From Typha latifolia (lineage: Eukaryota; Streptophyta; Magnoliopsida; Poales; Typhaceae), in assembly GCA_019914945.1 (NCBI GenBank), contig CM034099.1, positions 24,020,704 to 24,084,703 of the forward strand: a stretch of 64,000 bases of DNA, in the 5' to 3' direction. Position numbers and translations under genes: made by a program. Position 1 is the stretch's first letter. Each line of letters opens with the position of its first letter. Below are positions 33,879 to 45,400 of the stretch, piece after piece. The notes under the pieces are model-generated. The model saw nothing but the letters and a program-made list of their open reading frames with translations. It made no database searches and was not told where the DNA came from.

Positions 33879-35280
33879 CCACCCCTGCTTTCCAAGAGAA
33901 AATACCGTGATGCCACTGTATTATTATATGGGGGAGGGGGTGGGGTATGGCTGCAGGGGTTGGGTCAATCGAACAGCGAGAAACGTGTGACGGTCTCGGC
34001 GGTCCCAAAGGAAATACAGATATCAGTACCAGTATTGCTGTCATGCTCATCACGCTTAATTTCGTCGGATCCGTTCTGTGCCTTCGCAGTAGCAGTGCAG
34101 CTACCGCGTCTGCTGTATTGCGTCGACCTTACGGCCACCATGGCCCCTTCTGGACTCTCCTGTGAAATAAGTGACGTACTCTCACGGCCTATCAAACAAA
34201 CAAAGAAAGAAAGAATCCTCGCTCATTTGTTTGGATCAACCAATATGTAAAATGCGGCATCAATCAGTCATTTGCTGCGCCAATTTTGGCTTTTCTTGAA
34301 GCTGATGATGAAACCGTGAGGTATCCACCGGGAGTCCAGGACAAATCTAGCAGGTGTTGGCAGGCTCCTTGCTTTAGAGAATCGATTTTTTCTGGAGGCC
34401 CAACAGCACAAAATTCCTGCGGCCCAAAATGAGTTGATTCGCAATTCTCCCAAACCATTCCTAGATTATAAATTCCTCCCACTTTCATCTAGGCACTTTC
34501 TGCAGTCTGCCCTGAGCCAGCCTGCACCAGTTTGGCGCCTATATATGTGCAACGCAAGGTTGTGAAGATGCTGTGGACTTTTAGTTGCGATGGAGGACTC
34601 TTGTCACTCGGCACTTGATAAACCTCTTTAGGAAGAAGTCCGGTCGTGAGGTCCGGTGGATATTACGAGTCGCTGCTACTAACAAGCATAGCATAGGCGT
34701 AGGGTCCGGTTTCGGTCAGACCATGTTGACGGTTGAGTCAGCATTCCGTGCTTGCCTGGCCAGAAGCTCCACGTAGTCATTGTTTTTGTTGGAATAACGA
34801 AGAACATTGTGTACGGCAGGGGATGCTCACTAAAATCCTGCCGAGAACTTCGCCAACTAAGAACTGCAATGGAGAGGAGACGACGGAAGAGCTGACATGG
34901 AAGTAGCTCAGTTGCTAAACTTGGGATAGAACAGCGGTTGGCGAGGAAAGGAGGAAGATAGAAATGGTTCGGTCGGTTGGAGTCAGCCTATAATGCTGGT
35001 GGACAAGAGACTCACCCGGATCTCCGCAGTTGACCCGGTATTCCATTCTCTATCTAAAGAAAGCAAGGTGAATTCCCCCTCAAACACAACCAAAGGTCCA
35101 AAGCACAGCACAGAAGTTGGTTATGAAACATCCATCGTTTAGTAACGGACATTTCTCTCTTTTCTTTTTCCCCTTTCTCCCCCTTCCCGAACCCCTTTCC
35201 GGGATCGGAAAGGCACCGAGAGAGGTACTTCAATACCCAATCCTTTAGCGGATATATAAAATAAAAGAAAAGGATCAAGA
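33075..35280. other. Divergent 2.2-kb promoter region with two CT tracts
   Basis: This separates the minus-strand At1g76660-like gene from the plus-strand receptor kinase. A second CT tract runs at about 33836-33873. A TATATATG at about 34542 and a TATATAAA at about 35251 are candidate TATA elements for the kinase. The latter is only about 25 bp from the ATG, so it is unlikely to act as one. No other gene was found. Confidence 0.5.
33223..33281. repeat. (CT)n microsatellite upstream of the At1g76660-like gene
   Basis: Nearly 60 bp of pure CT, which is GA on the gene strand, lies about 150 bp before the start codon. It is probably in the leader or core promoter. Plant GA tracts can bind BBR/BPC GAGA factors. 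Binding here is inference. Confidence 0.95.
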
Positions 35281-37848
35281 ATGGTCCGCCGTAGATCATC
35301 AATGGAGCTCCTTCTGCTGCTCCTCCTCACCGTCTTCTCTGGAACCTTGGCAGCCTCCTCGAGTGACTCGGACGATAACACGCCGTCGACGTTCACGCCT
35401 CGCGACAACTTCCTGATCGATTGCGGGGCAACGTTCACCGTCAACGTGACTGACGGCCGCGTCTTCAAGACAGAGGCTCAGTCCAACTACCTCCTCTCTG
35501 CTAAGGACGCCATCAAGGTCTCTGTCCCCTCCGCCCCCGGCGTCACTTCCCCTATCTACCTCTCCGCCCGCATATTCCACGACGAGGCAACCTACAGCTT
35601 CCCCCTCACCGTCCCCGGCTGGCATTGGATCCGTCTCCACTTCTACGCCCTCAACAACACGGACTTCGACCTCAGCCGCGCCACCTTCTCTGTCAACACC
35701 GACAACTACGTCCTCCTTCACAGCTTCACAATCGACGACCCCTCCAAGTGGGTGCTCAAGGAGTACCTCATCAACGCCACCACCGACCACCTCGCCCTCC
35801 AATTCGCCCCTCTCCGCAACTCGGCCGCGTTCATCAATGCCATTGAGATTGTCTCCGCTCCAGACATCCTCATCTCCGACACCGCTTCAACGCTTGTCCC
35901 TGTGGGCGAGACCGACGGCCTCTCCCAGTCCGCCTATCAGACTGTGTACCGCCTCAACGTCGGCGGGTCTAGCATCACTTCTGGCAATGACACGCTCAGT
36001 CGTACGTGGGACGAAGACGCCAAGTACATTGTATCCAAGTCCACCGCCAAGGACGTGTCCGTCTCCCCTAGCATAATCGAATACCCGGACGGTACATCGC
36101 CCCTCATCGCGCCCAACTCGGTCTACTCCAGCGCCGTCAAGATGGCGGACGCACGTGTGGGTAGCCCCAACTTTAACGTGACGTGGCGCCTTGACGTGGA
36201 CCCCTCGTTCGGGTACTTGGTCAGGTTGCACTTCTGCGACATCATCAGCAAGTCCCTCAATGACCTCTACTTCAACGTATACATAAACGGGTTAATGGCG
36301 ATCTCGGGGCTCGACCTCTCCACCATCACTTCCGGCCTCTCTATGGCGTACTACAAGGACTTCGTCCTGAATGCCTCCGTGGCGACCGATAGGATCACTG
36401 TGCAGATCGGTCCCTTGAACGAGGACACCGGCATGATCGACGCGTTGCTCAACGGCCTCGAGGTTATGAAGATAAGCAACTCAGTGGGGAGCTTGGACGG
36501 TGAGTTCGGCGTGGACGGCCAGAAAGCGGACGACGGGAGCTCCAACCGCCGTGCCGTTGCGGCCGTTGGGTTCGCCATGATGTTCGGCGCCTTCGCGGGG
36601 CTCGGGGCCATGGTGGTGAAGTGGTACAAGAGGCCCCAGGATTGGGAGAGGAGGAACAGCTTCTCTTCGTGGCTCCTCCCTATCCACACCGGCCATTCCA
36701 GCTTCATGACTAGCAAGGGCTCTGGCTATGGCTCGCACAAGAGCGGATATACCTTCTCGTCAACACTTGGGCTTGGCAGGTACTTCTCCCTGGCAGAGTT
36801 GCAAGCGGCCACCAAAAACTTCGATCAGAACTCCATCATAGGAGTTGGCGGGTTCGGGAACGTGTACATGGGAGAGCTCGACGATGGCACCAAGGTGGCG
36901 GTAAAGCGAGGTAACCCACAGTCAGAGCAAGGGATCACAGAGTTCCAGACCGAGATCCAGATGCTATCCAAGCTCCGCCACAGGCACCTTGTGTCGCTGA
37001 TCGGGTACTGCGACGAGAATTCGGAGATGATCCTTGTCTACGAGTACATGGCGAACGGGCCCTTCAGAGACCACATTTACGGCAAGAACCACGAACCTCT
37101 GACATGGAAACAGCGCCTTGAGATTTGCATCGGTGCCGCTCGGGGACTCCACTACCTCCACACCGGCACTGCGCAAGGGATCATCCACCGCGACGTCAAG
37201 ACCACCAACATCCTCCTTGACGACAACTTCGTGGCCAAGGTGTCCGACTTCGGCCTCTCCAAGGACGCGCCTGGGATGAACCAGACCCACGTCAGCACCG
37301 CGGTCAAGGGGAGCTTCGGGTACCTCGACCCGGAGTACTTTAGGTGCCAGCAGCTGACCGACAAATCCGACGTGTACTCCTTCGGCGTAGTACTCCTGGA
37401 GGCATTGTGCGCGAGGCCGGCTATCAACCCAGCTCTGCCGCGGGAGCAAGTGAGCCTGGCGGAGTGGGCGATGCAGTGGAAGCGGAAGGGTCTGCTGGAG
37501 AAGATCGTGGACCCCAACCTGGCTGGGACGATCAATAAAGACTCGTTGAGCAAGTTCGCCGAGGCCGCCGAGAAGTGCTTGGCCGAGCACGGGGTCGAGA
37601 GACCGTCGATGGGCGACGTGCTCTGGAACTTGGAGTACGCACTCCAGCTACAGGATGCCAACCCCCCTGTCGTTGCTACCACTCCTTCTCCTTCTCCTCC
37701 TCCCAAGACAGAAGCAGAGGATAAGACGGAGGTGGTGTCGGGAGCTCCTGCGACCGAGGCGGTGTCGCTTGACGCTACAGTGGACAATTCCAGCACGGCT
37801 GTAGCCAATGAGTTGTTCGCACAACTTGCCGGGATGAAAGGGAGGTGA
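35281..37848 (+). CDS. CrRLK1L receptor-like kinase, At5g24010-like
   Basis: An intronless 855-residue receptor kinase. A hydrophobic signal peptide (MELLLLLLLTVFSGTLAA) is followed by two malectin-like domains starting near DNFLIDCGA, with several N-glycosylation sites. A transmembrane segment lies near residues 423-445 (AVAAVGFAMMFGAFAGLGAM), then the linker FSSWLLPIHTGHSS typical of the family. The kinase has GVGGFGNV (about 521), catalytic Lys542, HRD with Asp638, and DFG at 656-658. The Arg before the catalytic Asp predicts an activation-loop-regulated kinase. The family includes FERONIA, THESEUS and HERK1, which sense cell-wall state or RALF peptides at the plasma membrane. Similarity to At5g24010 is strongest from memory. 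A second in-frame ATG at 35302 is just before the hydrophobic stretch. Confidence 0.93.
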   Translation: MVRRRSSMELLLLLLLTVFSGTLAASSSDSDDNTPSTFTPRDNFLIDCGATFTVNVTDGRVFKTEAQSNYLLSAKDAIKVSVPSAPGVTSPIYLSARIFHDEATYSFPLTVPGWHWIRLHFYALNNTDFDLSRATFSVNTDNYVLLHSFTIDDPSKWVLKEYLINATTDHLALQFAPLRNSAAFINAIEIVSAPDILISDTASTLVPVGETDGLSQSAYQTVYRLNVGGSSITSGNDTLSRTWDEDAKYIVSKSTAKDVSVSPSIIEYPDGTSPLIAPNSVYSSAVKMADARVGSPNFNVTWRLDVDPSFGYLVRLHFCDIISKSLNDLYFNVYINGLMAISGLDLSTITSGLSMAYYKDFVLNASVATDRITVQIGPLNEDTGMIDALLNGLEVMKISNSVGSLDGEFGVDGQKADDGSSNRRAVAAVGFAMMFGAFAGLGAMVVKWYKRPQDWERRNSFSSWLLPIHTGHSSFMTSKGSGYGSHKSGYTFSSTLGLGRYFSLAELQAATKNFDQNSIIGVGGFGNVYMGELDDGTKVAVKRGNPQSEQGITEFQTEIQMLSKLRHRHLVSLIGYCDENSEMILVYEYMANGPFRDHIYGKNHEPLTWKQRLEICIGAARGLHYLHTGTAQGIIHRDVKTTNILLDDNFVAKVSDFGLSKDAPGMNQTHVSTAVKGSFGYLDPEYFRCQQLTDKSDVYSFGVVLLEALCARPAINPALPREQVSLAEWAMQWKRKGLLEKIVDPNLAGTINKDSLSKFAEAAEKCLAEHGVERPSMGDVLWNLEYALQLQDANPPVVATTPSPSPPPKTEAEDKTEVVSGAPATEAVSLDATVDNSSTAVANELFAQLAGMKGR

Positions 37849-39403
37849 TCCATCTTAATTCGTCTCCCGCGGTTGATTTGACGACTTAATTACTTGTGTA
37901 TGCTCTCGTAATCCCTATAATATTATCAATTGATAAATTGATGTTAATGCTTGTCATGTTGCTGCTGTCTAGATTGGGTTTCGATCTGTTTTATTGTAAC
38001 CACCGGTTGTGTTTTTTATACGTTTGCGATCTGTTATTTGTTATATTTGAGATGGTTCGATCGTGAAATCAAGAATTGTAATCTTATTTTAATTTTTTTC
38101 AGGTCGGCAATTACATTAATACCTTTTCTTTGTTGTTTTTTTTTTAGAATGAATGGGGAATAGACCCAATTAAAATAAAACCTTTCGTCGAATTACACTC
38201 AGAAGTGGATAATATGCCTCCAAATTAATAAGTTCTTCCTACGGAGGCACATCATTCCTCTCAAACTTAACTAACTAATGTACTAAGGCATATGCTTGGT
38301 TGATAAGAAGTGAGAGTAATTATGACCATTTAGTATTTAATAAAAATTAGAATAGTTAGTGAAAGTAAGTAATTATTACAATTAGTGATTTTAGGATGTA
38401 AACTGTTGCTATATCCTTTTGTAATAGGTATGGAAATTTGGAGGATTATAAGGGAGCGGAAAACGCACTTTTTTTTTATCTGCTTTCATCATCTAAATAT
38501 TGTATATAAAGTGGTAGACTTTCAATTTATCATTTTTTAAATATCAATTAAGCACACTTTAAATTGAATGTTTTTGTGACTTCCTATATGAGAAGTGAAC
38601 CGCATGTCAATACTCGTGAGAGTTGATCTATGAGTAATAGGCTAAATGATGATCTATTATAATAGTTGGTTTTGTACATATTTTGTTAAGAGAGAGCTGA
38701 GAATTCAATAATATCTTAATTAAACTATAAATTCGAACTTAGAATTTCTCACACAATATTGAACTCTTTTAACCATTTGAGCAGTGTTATCTTAGTATAT
38801 TTCATATATTATTTAAAAGGAGAGTATTTGCAAGAATGTATATAATATTAAAATAATTTTTTCAATGTAGGAAAAAGGAAGAGGAAGATAAATCGCCGGT
38901 ATATGATGCTCTTTTACTGAAATATGATTATGCAAATACGTAAAAAGGAAAAGACAGTGATATAAGAGTTTCTGACTGTTTTCAATCTGCCCTTACTTGT
39001 GTTTACGAGACTCAGCTACTTGGAAACTTAAATATAATACTAAATATATTTATATTTAAAAGCCGCTGAGGATAAAATGAACATAATCTTATATTTAAAA
39101 TTTAAATTATATTAAATATGTAAAATAAATATTTGGGAGGGCCGGGTGTCGTAAAAAACTCTGGACACGAAAGCTCTTAATAGTTAAAAACTTAAGAGGA
39201 GGGGGTAGCACCGCAACAGGCCGTTCCGGTGGACCGGTTATTTCGTGATTTCCTATTTCGTTTTCCCTCGCAAAATCTTCCCAAATACAAACCCACTTCC
39301 TCTTTCTTTTCGTTTTCCCTCCTAAGTCATACCCACTCCGATCACCTCTCTTTTTCTCCTCCTTTCTATCTCTTCGTAGGCTGTAGCTCTGTTCGAAGGC
39401 GCC
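37849..39403. other. Intergenic: receptor kinase 3' UTR and SMC4 promoter
   Basis: AT-rich sequence with a short stretch near 38280-38400 resembling the AT-rich repeats of 26-28 kb. The last 200 bp before SMC4 are pyrimidine-rich and more GC-rich, fitting a leader. No gene is visible. Confidence 0.45.
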
Positions 39404-42400
39404 ATGGAGACTGAATCGAGAGATCCAGGCATGGCATCTTGCGGCGCATCGCCACCTCCATCTTCGAGGCTGAAACCACGGCTATTCATCAAGGAGATGG
39501 TGTTACGAAACTTCAAATCATACGCCGGCGAGCAGCGGATCGGCCCCTTCCACAAGGTTCTTTTCAACACTGATCTCTTCTTCTTTCTCCTAATGCCTCT
39601 CTTCCCTCTCCTCCCTCTATCTCTCGCCAGTTCGGCTCTAAATCGCGGACTCCTAACGGAGAGGGCTCTTCCTTCTTTTTCCCCTTTTGTTTTCTTGTAA
39701 ATTTTCTCTCTGTGCTTTCTTGAGAGTGCCGTCGATCCCAAACGTTTGCTATTTATGTCTATTTTCTTGGTGGTCGATCGAAGTGAAACCCTACGATCTG
39801 CATCTCGTGATAATTTTCAGTTTTATTTAAGAAAACAAAAGATCTTTTCTGCAGAGCTTCTCGGCGGTTGTTGGCCCTAACGGGAGCGGAAAAAGTAACG
39901 TTATAGATGCTATGCTCTTTGTGTTTGGGAAGCGGGCGAAGCAGGTAAATCTTCCATCACTTCTTACAACGATTCACTAGAACGATAATATATCATATCA
40001 GACTATACTTCTTCTCTCTTATCTAAATCCTTTTGTGAAATTCGAGATCATCTTGTCTCGGGTTTTAGGCTAGATTAGGCAATTCGAAGAGTGAAAAAGA
40101 GAAGAAAAGAAAAAAAGGGAAGGAAAAGAAAGAGGCATAATTTATGAAGTATTTAGAACTCAACATAGCTTAACTATACTTTAGTTTAGCAAATAAGCTG
40201 ACGGTTCCTTTCAATGTAGATGCGCCTGAATAAAGTATCAGAGCTGATACACAATTCTAGCAACCACCAAAATCTGGACAGTGCGGGAGTTTCTGTCCAT
40301 TTCCAAGAAATTGTTGACCTGGTATGCTTGCATATTATTCACCATCTCTTATCAACTGCAGAGTGTGATTCTTGCAGCCTTATCAGGATGATGGAACCTA
40401 CAAGGCTGTGGAGGGCAGCGACTTTGTTGTTACAAGAATTGCTTTCCGGGACAACTCCTCAAAGTACTACATCAATGACCGTGCAAGTAATTTTACTGAA
40501 GTCACCAGAATGCTGAAAGGAAAAGGAGTGGACCTGGACAACAATAGATTTCTCATCCTCCAGGTTTTAAAGATACTCTCAAGAACACATGAATTTTGCC
40601 GTAATTCTTTGTTTTCCTTGCAATACATATCATTGAGAATTTTAGAATAGAACCGTGATTAGTTAGGTTAACTTTTTTTTTCTGGTCAAAATGCTTCACT
40701 CCATTCTTGTTCCAAAATTGCTTTTGCCAGGTTATTAGTCGGTCAGATGAGTCATGATTATCCAATAATATGATATATCTATTTGCTTATTGTACCATCC
40801 CAGTTCTTATGCTCACATGATTGCTTTTCAGGGTGAAGTTGAGCAGATTTCGCTAATGAAACCAAAGGCTCAAGGGCCTCATGATGAGGGCTTCCTAGAA
40901 TATCTAGAGGATATCATTGGAACAAATCAATACGTGGAAAAAATAGAAGAAGCATATAAACAGTGAGTTTATTTATAAATATTCTCCAACATTTTCACTG
41001 TTATTTTGTTCAACTTGTAGTTCTGGTGTTTCAGTACAATGTCAGGCTACATAGCAGTGTAAGAGCAGTAATAATGTTATATTGTGATGGTTGCATTATA
41101 AATGATCTGCGCATTGAAACTTTGCATATTTGTGTTTGGTTATTCAAGAAATATCCAATACCAATGTGGGGCCTATTTCAGTAGATACAAATAATTTAAA
41201 TATTAACGTGCTCCATTATAACTAGGAGTGGGTGAATCACTAGGAAAAGGGAAGGACATGTTTTCATGCCTTTCTTGATATTCAAAATGTGAATTAGACT
41301 GTTATCAGAAGTATGTCTAAGTAGATCTAACACAATCACTGACTGAGAATGTCTATATAGTCGCATCACAAAATTGTGATTTTCAAAGCTAAGTTAATTG
41401 AGCTAGGTCATTTTAACAATGCATACCATTCCCACACTCGAAATTAATATATAGCCCGACATAGACAGCCAATTGTAGCTACCAACCACTTTACTTTTCT
41501 AGAGAACAGGCCATGGTTTTTTTTTTTTTTCAATTACTTTTCAAGCTGTAAATATTGATTTTGTCTGTTGGAACCAAAGAATGGGAGGGATTTATATACT
41601 TTGTTGTATCAGAGCTGATTTTAACTGACATTTGTGACATGGAGAATTATGACACAGAAAATTGATCAAGTATGATAGATAAAAGATATAAGCTTTCCTT
41701 TTGAAGTAGTCATGGAGGTCAACATGTTGGATGAGTCAAGGTCTGGGCTTATTGGAGCTGGATTTTATGAGTATATGTTGATTTTGGTTATTCTTCCCTA
41801 AAACTTCTACAGTCAGCACGTTATCACGGTAGTGTTGAATTCAAACCTGATAAAGAGGATGGCCAGAATTGAGAGCGAGATATTGTTTTCTTTTGATATT
41901 TATTTCTATTATGTGAAAACTAGGAGTGGTTTTTTGAGAAAGATGGCAGTTATTTAAAATTCAAGACTTTAGGGGTTCTTAAAGGCTCCAGATTGACGTG
42001 GATATACAAAAGTATTGGCCATTCAGTGATGCTAATAATGAACAAACAAGAAAATGCACATATTATATCATAACCACTCTGAATTTCTTTCATATCACCT
42101 TTTTGGTAATCACTTTTGCTGATGCTAGTGAAAGTAGAAATTTTTTGCCCTTACCAAGTTTCGTTTTTCCCTCATTATGAGATACTGTTCTTTTAGGCTT
42201 GAGCTCATCAATGAAAAGCGTTCTGCAGCAGTGCAGATGGTGAAATTAGCTGAGAAAGAAAGAGGGAGCTTAGAGGTGCATGTTTGGTTTGCCAATGCCG
42301 TATTATTTCCCTATGTTTGTTATATTAGACAGTTCTTTTATACTCTGTTCTGTAGAATGTCAAAAACGAAGCAGAGACATACATGCTGAAGGAACTATCA

Positions 42401-45400
42401 TTTTTTAAATGGCAAGAGAAGGCTACTAAATTGGCTTCTGATGATGCTGCTTCCCACATTATTGAGTTGCGAGAAAATGTGTCAAATCTAGAAGCAAATC
42501 TCACAAGTGAAAGGTCTTTTGTATCAGAGATGCACTTCTCTTTTATCTGGATCTTGATGATGTCCTGGCTGATAACTTTGTTCTTACCTCAGGGTGAAGA
42601 TTCAGGAGAATACCAAGTCGTTGACAGAACTTGAAGCTGTATATAACAAATATTTGAAAAGACAGGAGGTATAATTTTAAGGGGGCAGTATCAGTAGTAT
42701 TGTCAGATTTTAATCTTGTTTCTAAATGTTTTGCATCTGCATGTTAACCTATGAGCATACTCACCTCAGCAAATTCCAAGGAAGCTGAAACAATTCATGA
42801 GCTGCCATTTCTTTTAATTATTGATGTTTTTCTTCACCTGGTCAGTAGTTCGTCTATTAGTGACTATCTTAGTGTAGGTCGTACAGGGAAAATGTTATGC
42901 CTGATTTGTCAGATTATCAAATAAGTATTTTGGTGTGCACATTATCTGATGTGCAGATAACAGGTCAGAAAACCAAATGAACGATCATAAGGTTGCAACT
43001 TTTAGTTGAGTGAAGTGTGGAAGCATTAGCTTCATATATTATCTCAGATTCTCCTTCCTAAATGTTTTATAGAATAAGATTATTGTGGTTATTTTCTCAA
43101 ATGGAAGCATTATAAATGGAACTTTGTTGGCACATTGTGTCAAAGTAAACAATAAACCAGGACAAATTAGAACTGCTGCAATGAAACTCTATTTGTACAA
43201 CATGAGTTATTGCAGTTGAATGAAGTTCGCCTACTTGTCGAGCAGATTAAGACCATCTCATCTACCAGCTTTATTGTCAGACTAATCAATATTTAATGCC
43301 TTTTACTTGGCTACAATTATTCAAGGCAGTTCTACTATATGTTTCACAGCTGTGCAACATCTGGTGCTCTAGTTTTTTTTTAAAATTGTACTTGTTTTAA
43401 TAATGTCCTAATTTTTCTGTATTCTTAATACAAGCCAGTACTTCTTGATCCTCAAGTAAATAGGCTAAGGTTTTTGAAATTCAGATGCTTGTTTCTTTGT
43501 AAGAAAGCTTTTATAAGTTACATTGTCCACCCAAATTGTTGTACATATTCCATTTAATTATTTAACACTTGTTCAAGTAATCTTCTTCTCTAGACTTAAC
43601 TTTCACTTGCAACTAGTAGAGATATGCAAAAGCAAACTGTTAATAGTGAAAGCACTTACCTGATTATGGTTTAGCACAAACAAAGCATGCCGGTTTGATT
43701 AATTTAAATACTGTGGATGTTGGTTTTGAGAATAAGCTTTTACTACTGTTGCAGGTATATATATCTGCAGTTCTAGTGTCACTTGCAGGGATAAGTATTA
43801 GTTTCTAAATGATCGCCAATGATTTTTGGTAGTGTAATCTCTATAATGCTTTTAACATCTATAACACCACCTACAGAACTACGAAACACATACACCCTCC
43901 TAGCAACATGGTCGTTATCCTTTATTCAATACAATGGTTGCTTTTAGTTTTTTTTGTTGCTTCAGGTACTTTTCTAGAGTATTAAATAAATATATTTCAA
44001 CTTACAGTTCATTGAAGATCTTAATCCAATTCTAAATTCCCCATTTGATTATTAGTGTGATAATTACTTTTGGATGGTTTCATTGTTCAAATGTTCAGGA
44101 ACTTGATACTGATATGAGGAATTGTAAGGAACAGTTTAAGGAGTTTGAAAGGCAGGATGTGAAATATCGAGAAGATCTAAAACACCTGAAGCAAAAAATT
44201 AAAAAAGTAGACGACAAAGTTGGAAAGGTATGTAAAGTTTTCTTTATGACCTACTGAAAATGTTAGCATCTGAAGCATATTTCTACCACAGGATACATCT
44301 AAACTTGATGAATCTGTGAAAGAGATAGAAGAATCATCGATTCTCATTCCAAAACTTGAGGAAGAGATACCCAAACTGCAACAGCTCCTGCTTGAGGAAG
44401 AAAAAATCTTGGAAGAAATTAAGGAAAGCTCTCGAGGTGATATGATGAAGATGATACCTATTTCTTATATACTTTTAGCTATCTTTTCCCTTTCCATAAG
44501 ATGAGATTTTTTATCTGTAATTCCCTTTCTGCTTTACTAAACTGCAGATGAAACTGAGAAGCATCGTTCTGAGCTTATCAAAGTCCGAGCAGAACTGGAA
44601 CCCTGGGAAAACCAACTGATTAAGCATAAAGGAAATCTTGATGTTGCATCTGCTGAGAGCAAACTTTTGAAAGAAAAGGTGTGCCTTTTTATGTGTTTGA
44701 CTTGTTGAAAATTGACTTTATATATTTAGAGAATAAGAAAAAACTGTAGTAGCAGAAGTTTTTTTTTCCCATTTCAGTGATCATATTTGAGTAAACATTC
44801 TCAACATACATATCTCATTTCCTTACAGATGAAGTACCTTATTTACCAAGTTTATCCATTTAATACTTTGGTTGTGCTGTCTTTGTTCTGCTCTGACTGA
44901 TAACAATTTGCTTCAGCATGCTAGTGCTCAAGCTGAATTTGAGGATGCACAACAACAGATGGACACTATAGAAAAGAATATTGAAATAAAGATGGCACAT
45001 ATTGGGGAGATTCAAGGTAAAATAGAGAAAAATCAGATTGAAGCAATGGAAGCTCGTAAACTGGAACAGGTATATGCTTGTGTCGTAACCATATCTTTTT
45101 ATGCTACATAGAAGGATGGACAGATTTAATAGTAGCTTGGATGTTTCACAGGAATGCGTAAAGATGGAAGAATCACTTATTCCTCTTGAGCAAGCAGCTA
45201 GACAGAAAGTTGCAGAGATCATGTCTACTTTGGAATCAGAAAAAACTCATGGGACTGTTCTGAGAGCAATTCTGCAAGCTAAAGAATCCAAGGAGATAGA
45301 TGGAATTTATGGGCGATTAGGTGATCTTGGTGCAATTGATGGTGAGAATTTTTATAATGTTAGTAGTGCTACACACAATCAATGCTTCTACTGATTTTAT

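Noticed and set aside
33442..34250. Ser-Leu rich ORFs of 150-180 codons
   Set aside because: They depend on the second CT tract and have no conserved sequence.
35251..35258. TATATAAA as the receptor kinase TATA box
   Set aside because: It is about 25 bp from the start codon, leaving no room for a leader; the real core promoter is probably further upstream.
35299..37853. Several long minus-strand ORFs (up to 233 codons) over the receptor kinase
   Set aside because: They are shadows of the GC-rich kinase gene and show no family similarity.
41998..42180. 60-codon ORF inside an SMC4 intron
   Set aside because: It falls between exons that join in frame without it and has no similarity to SMC proteins.
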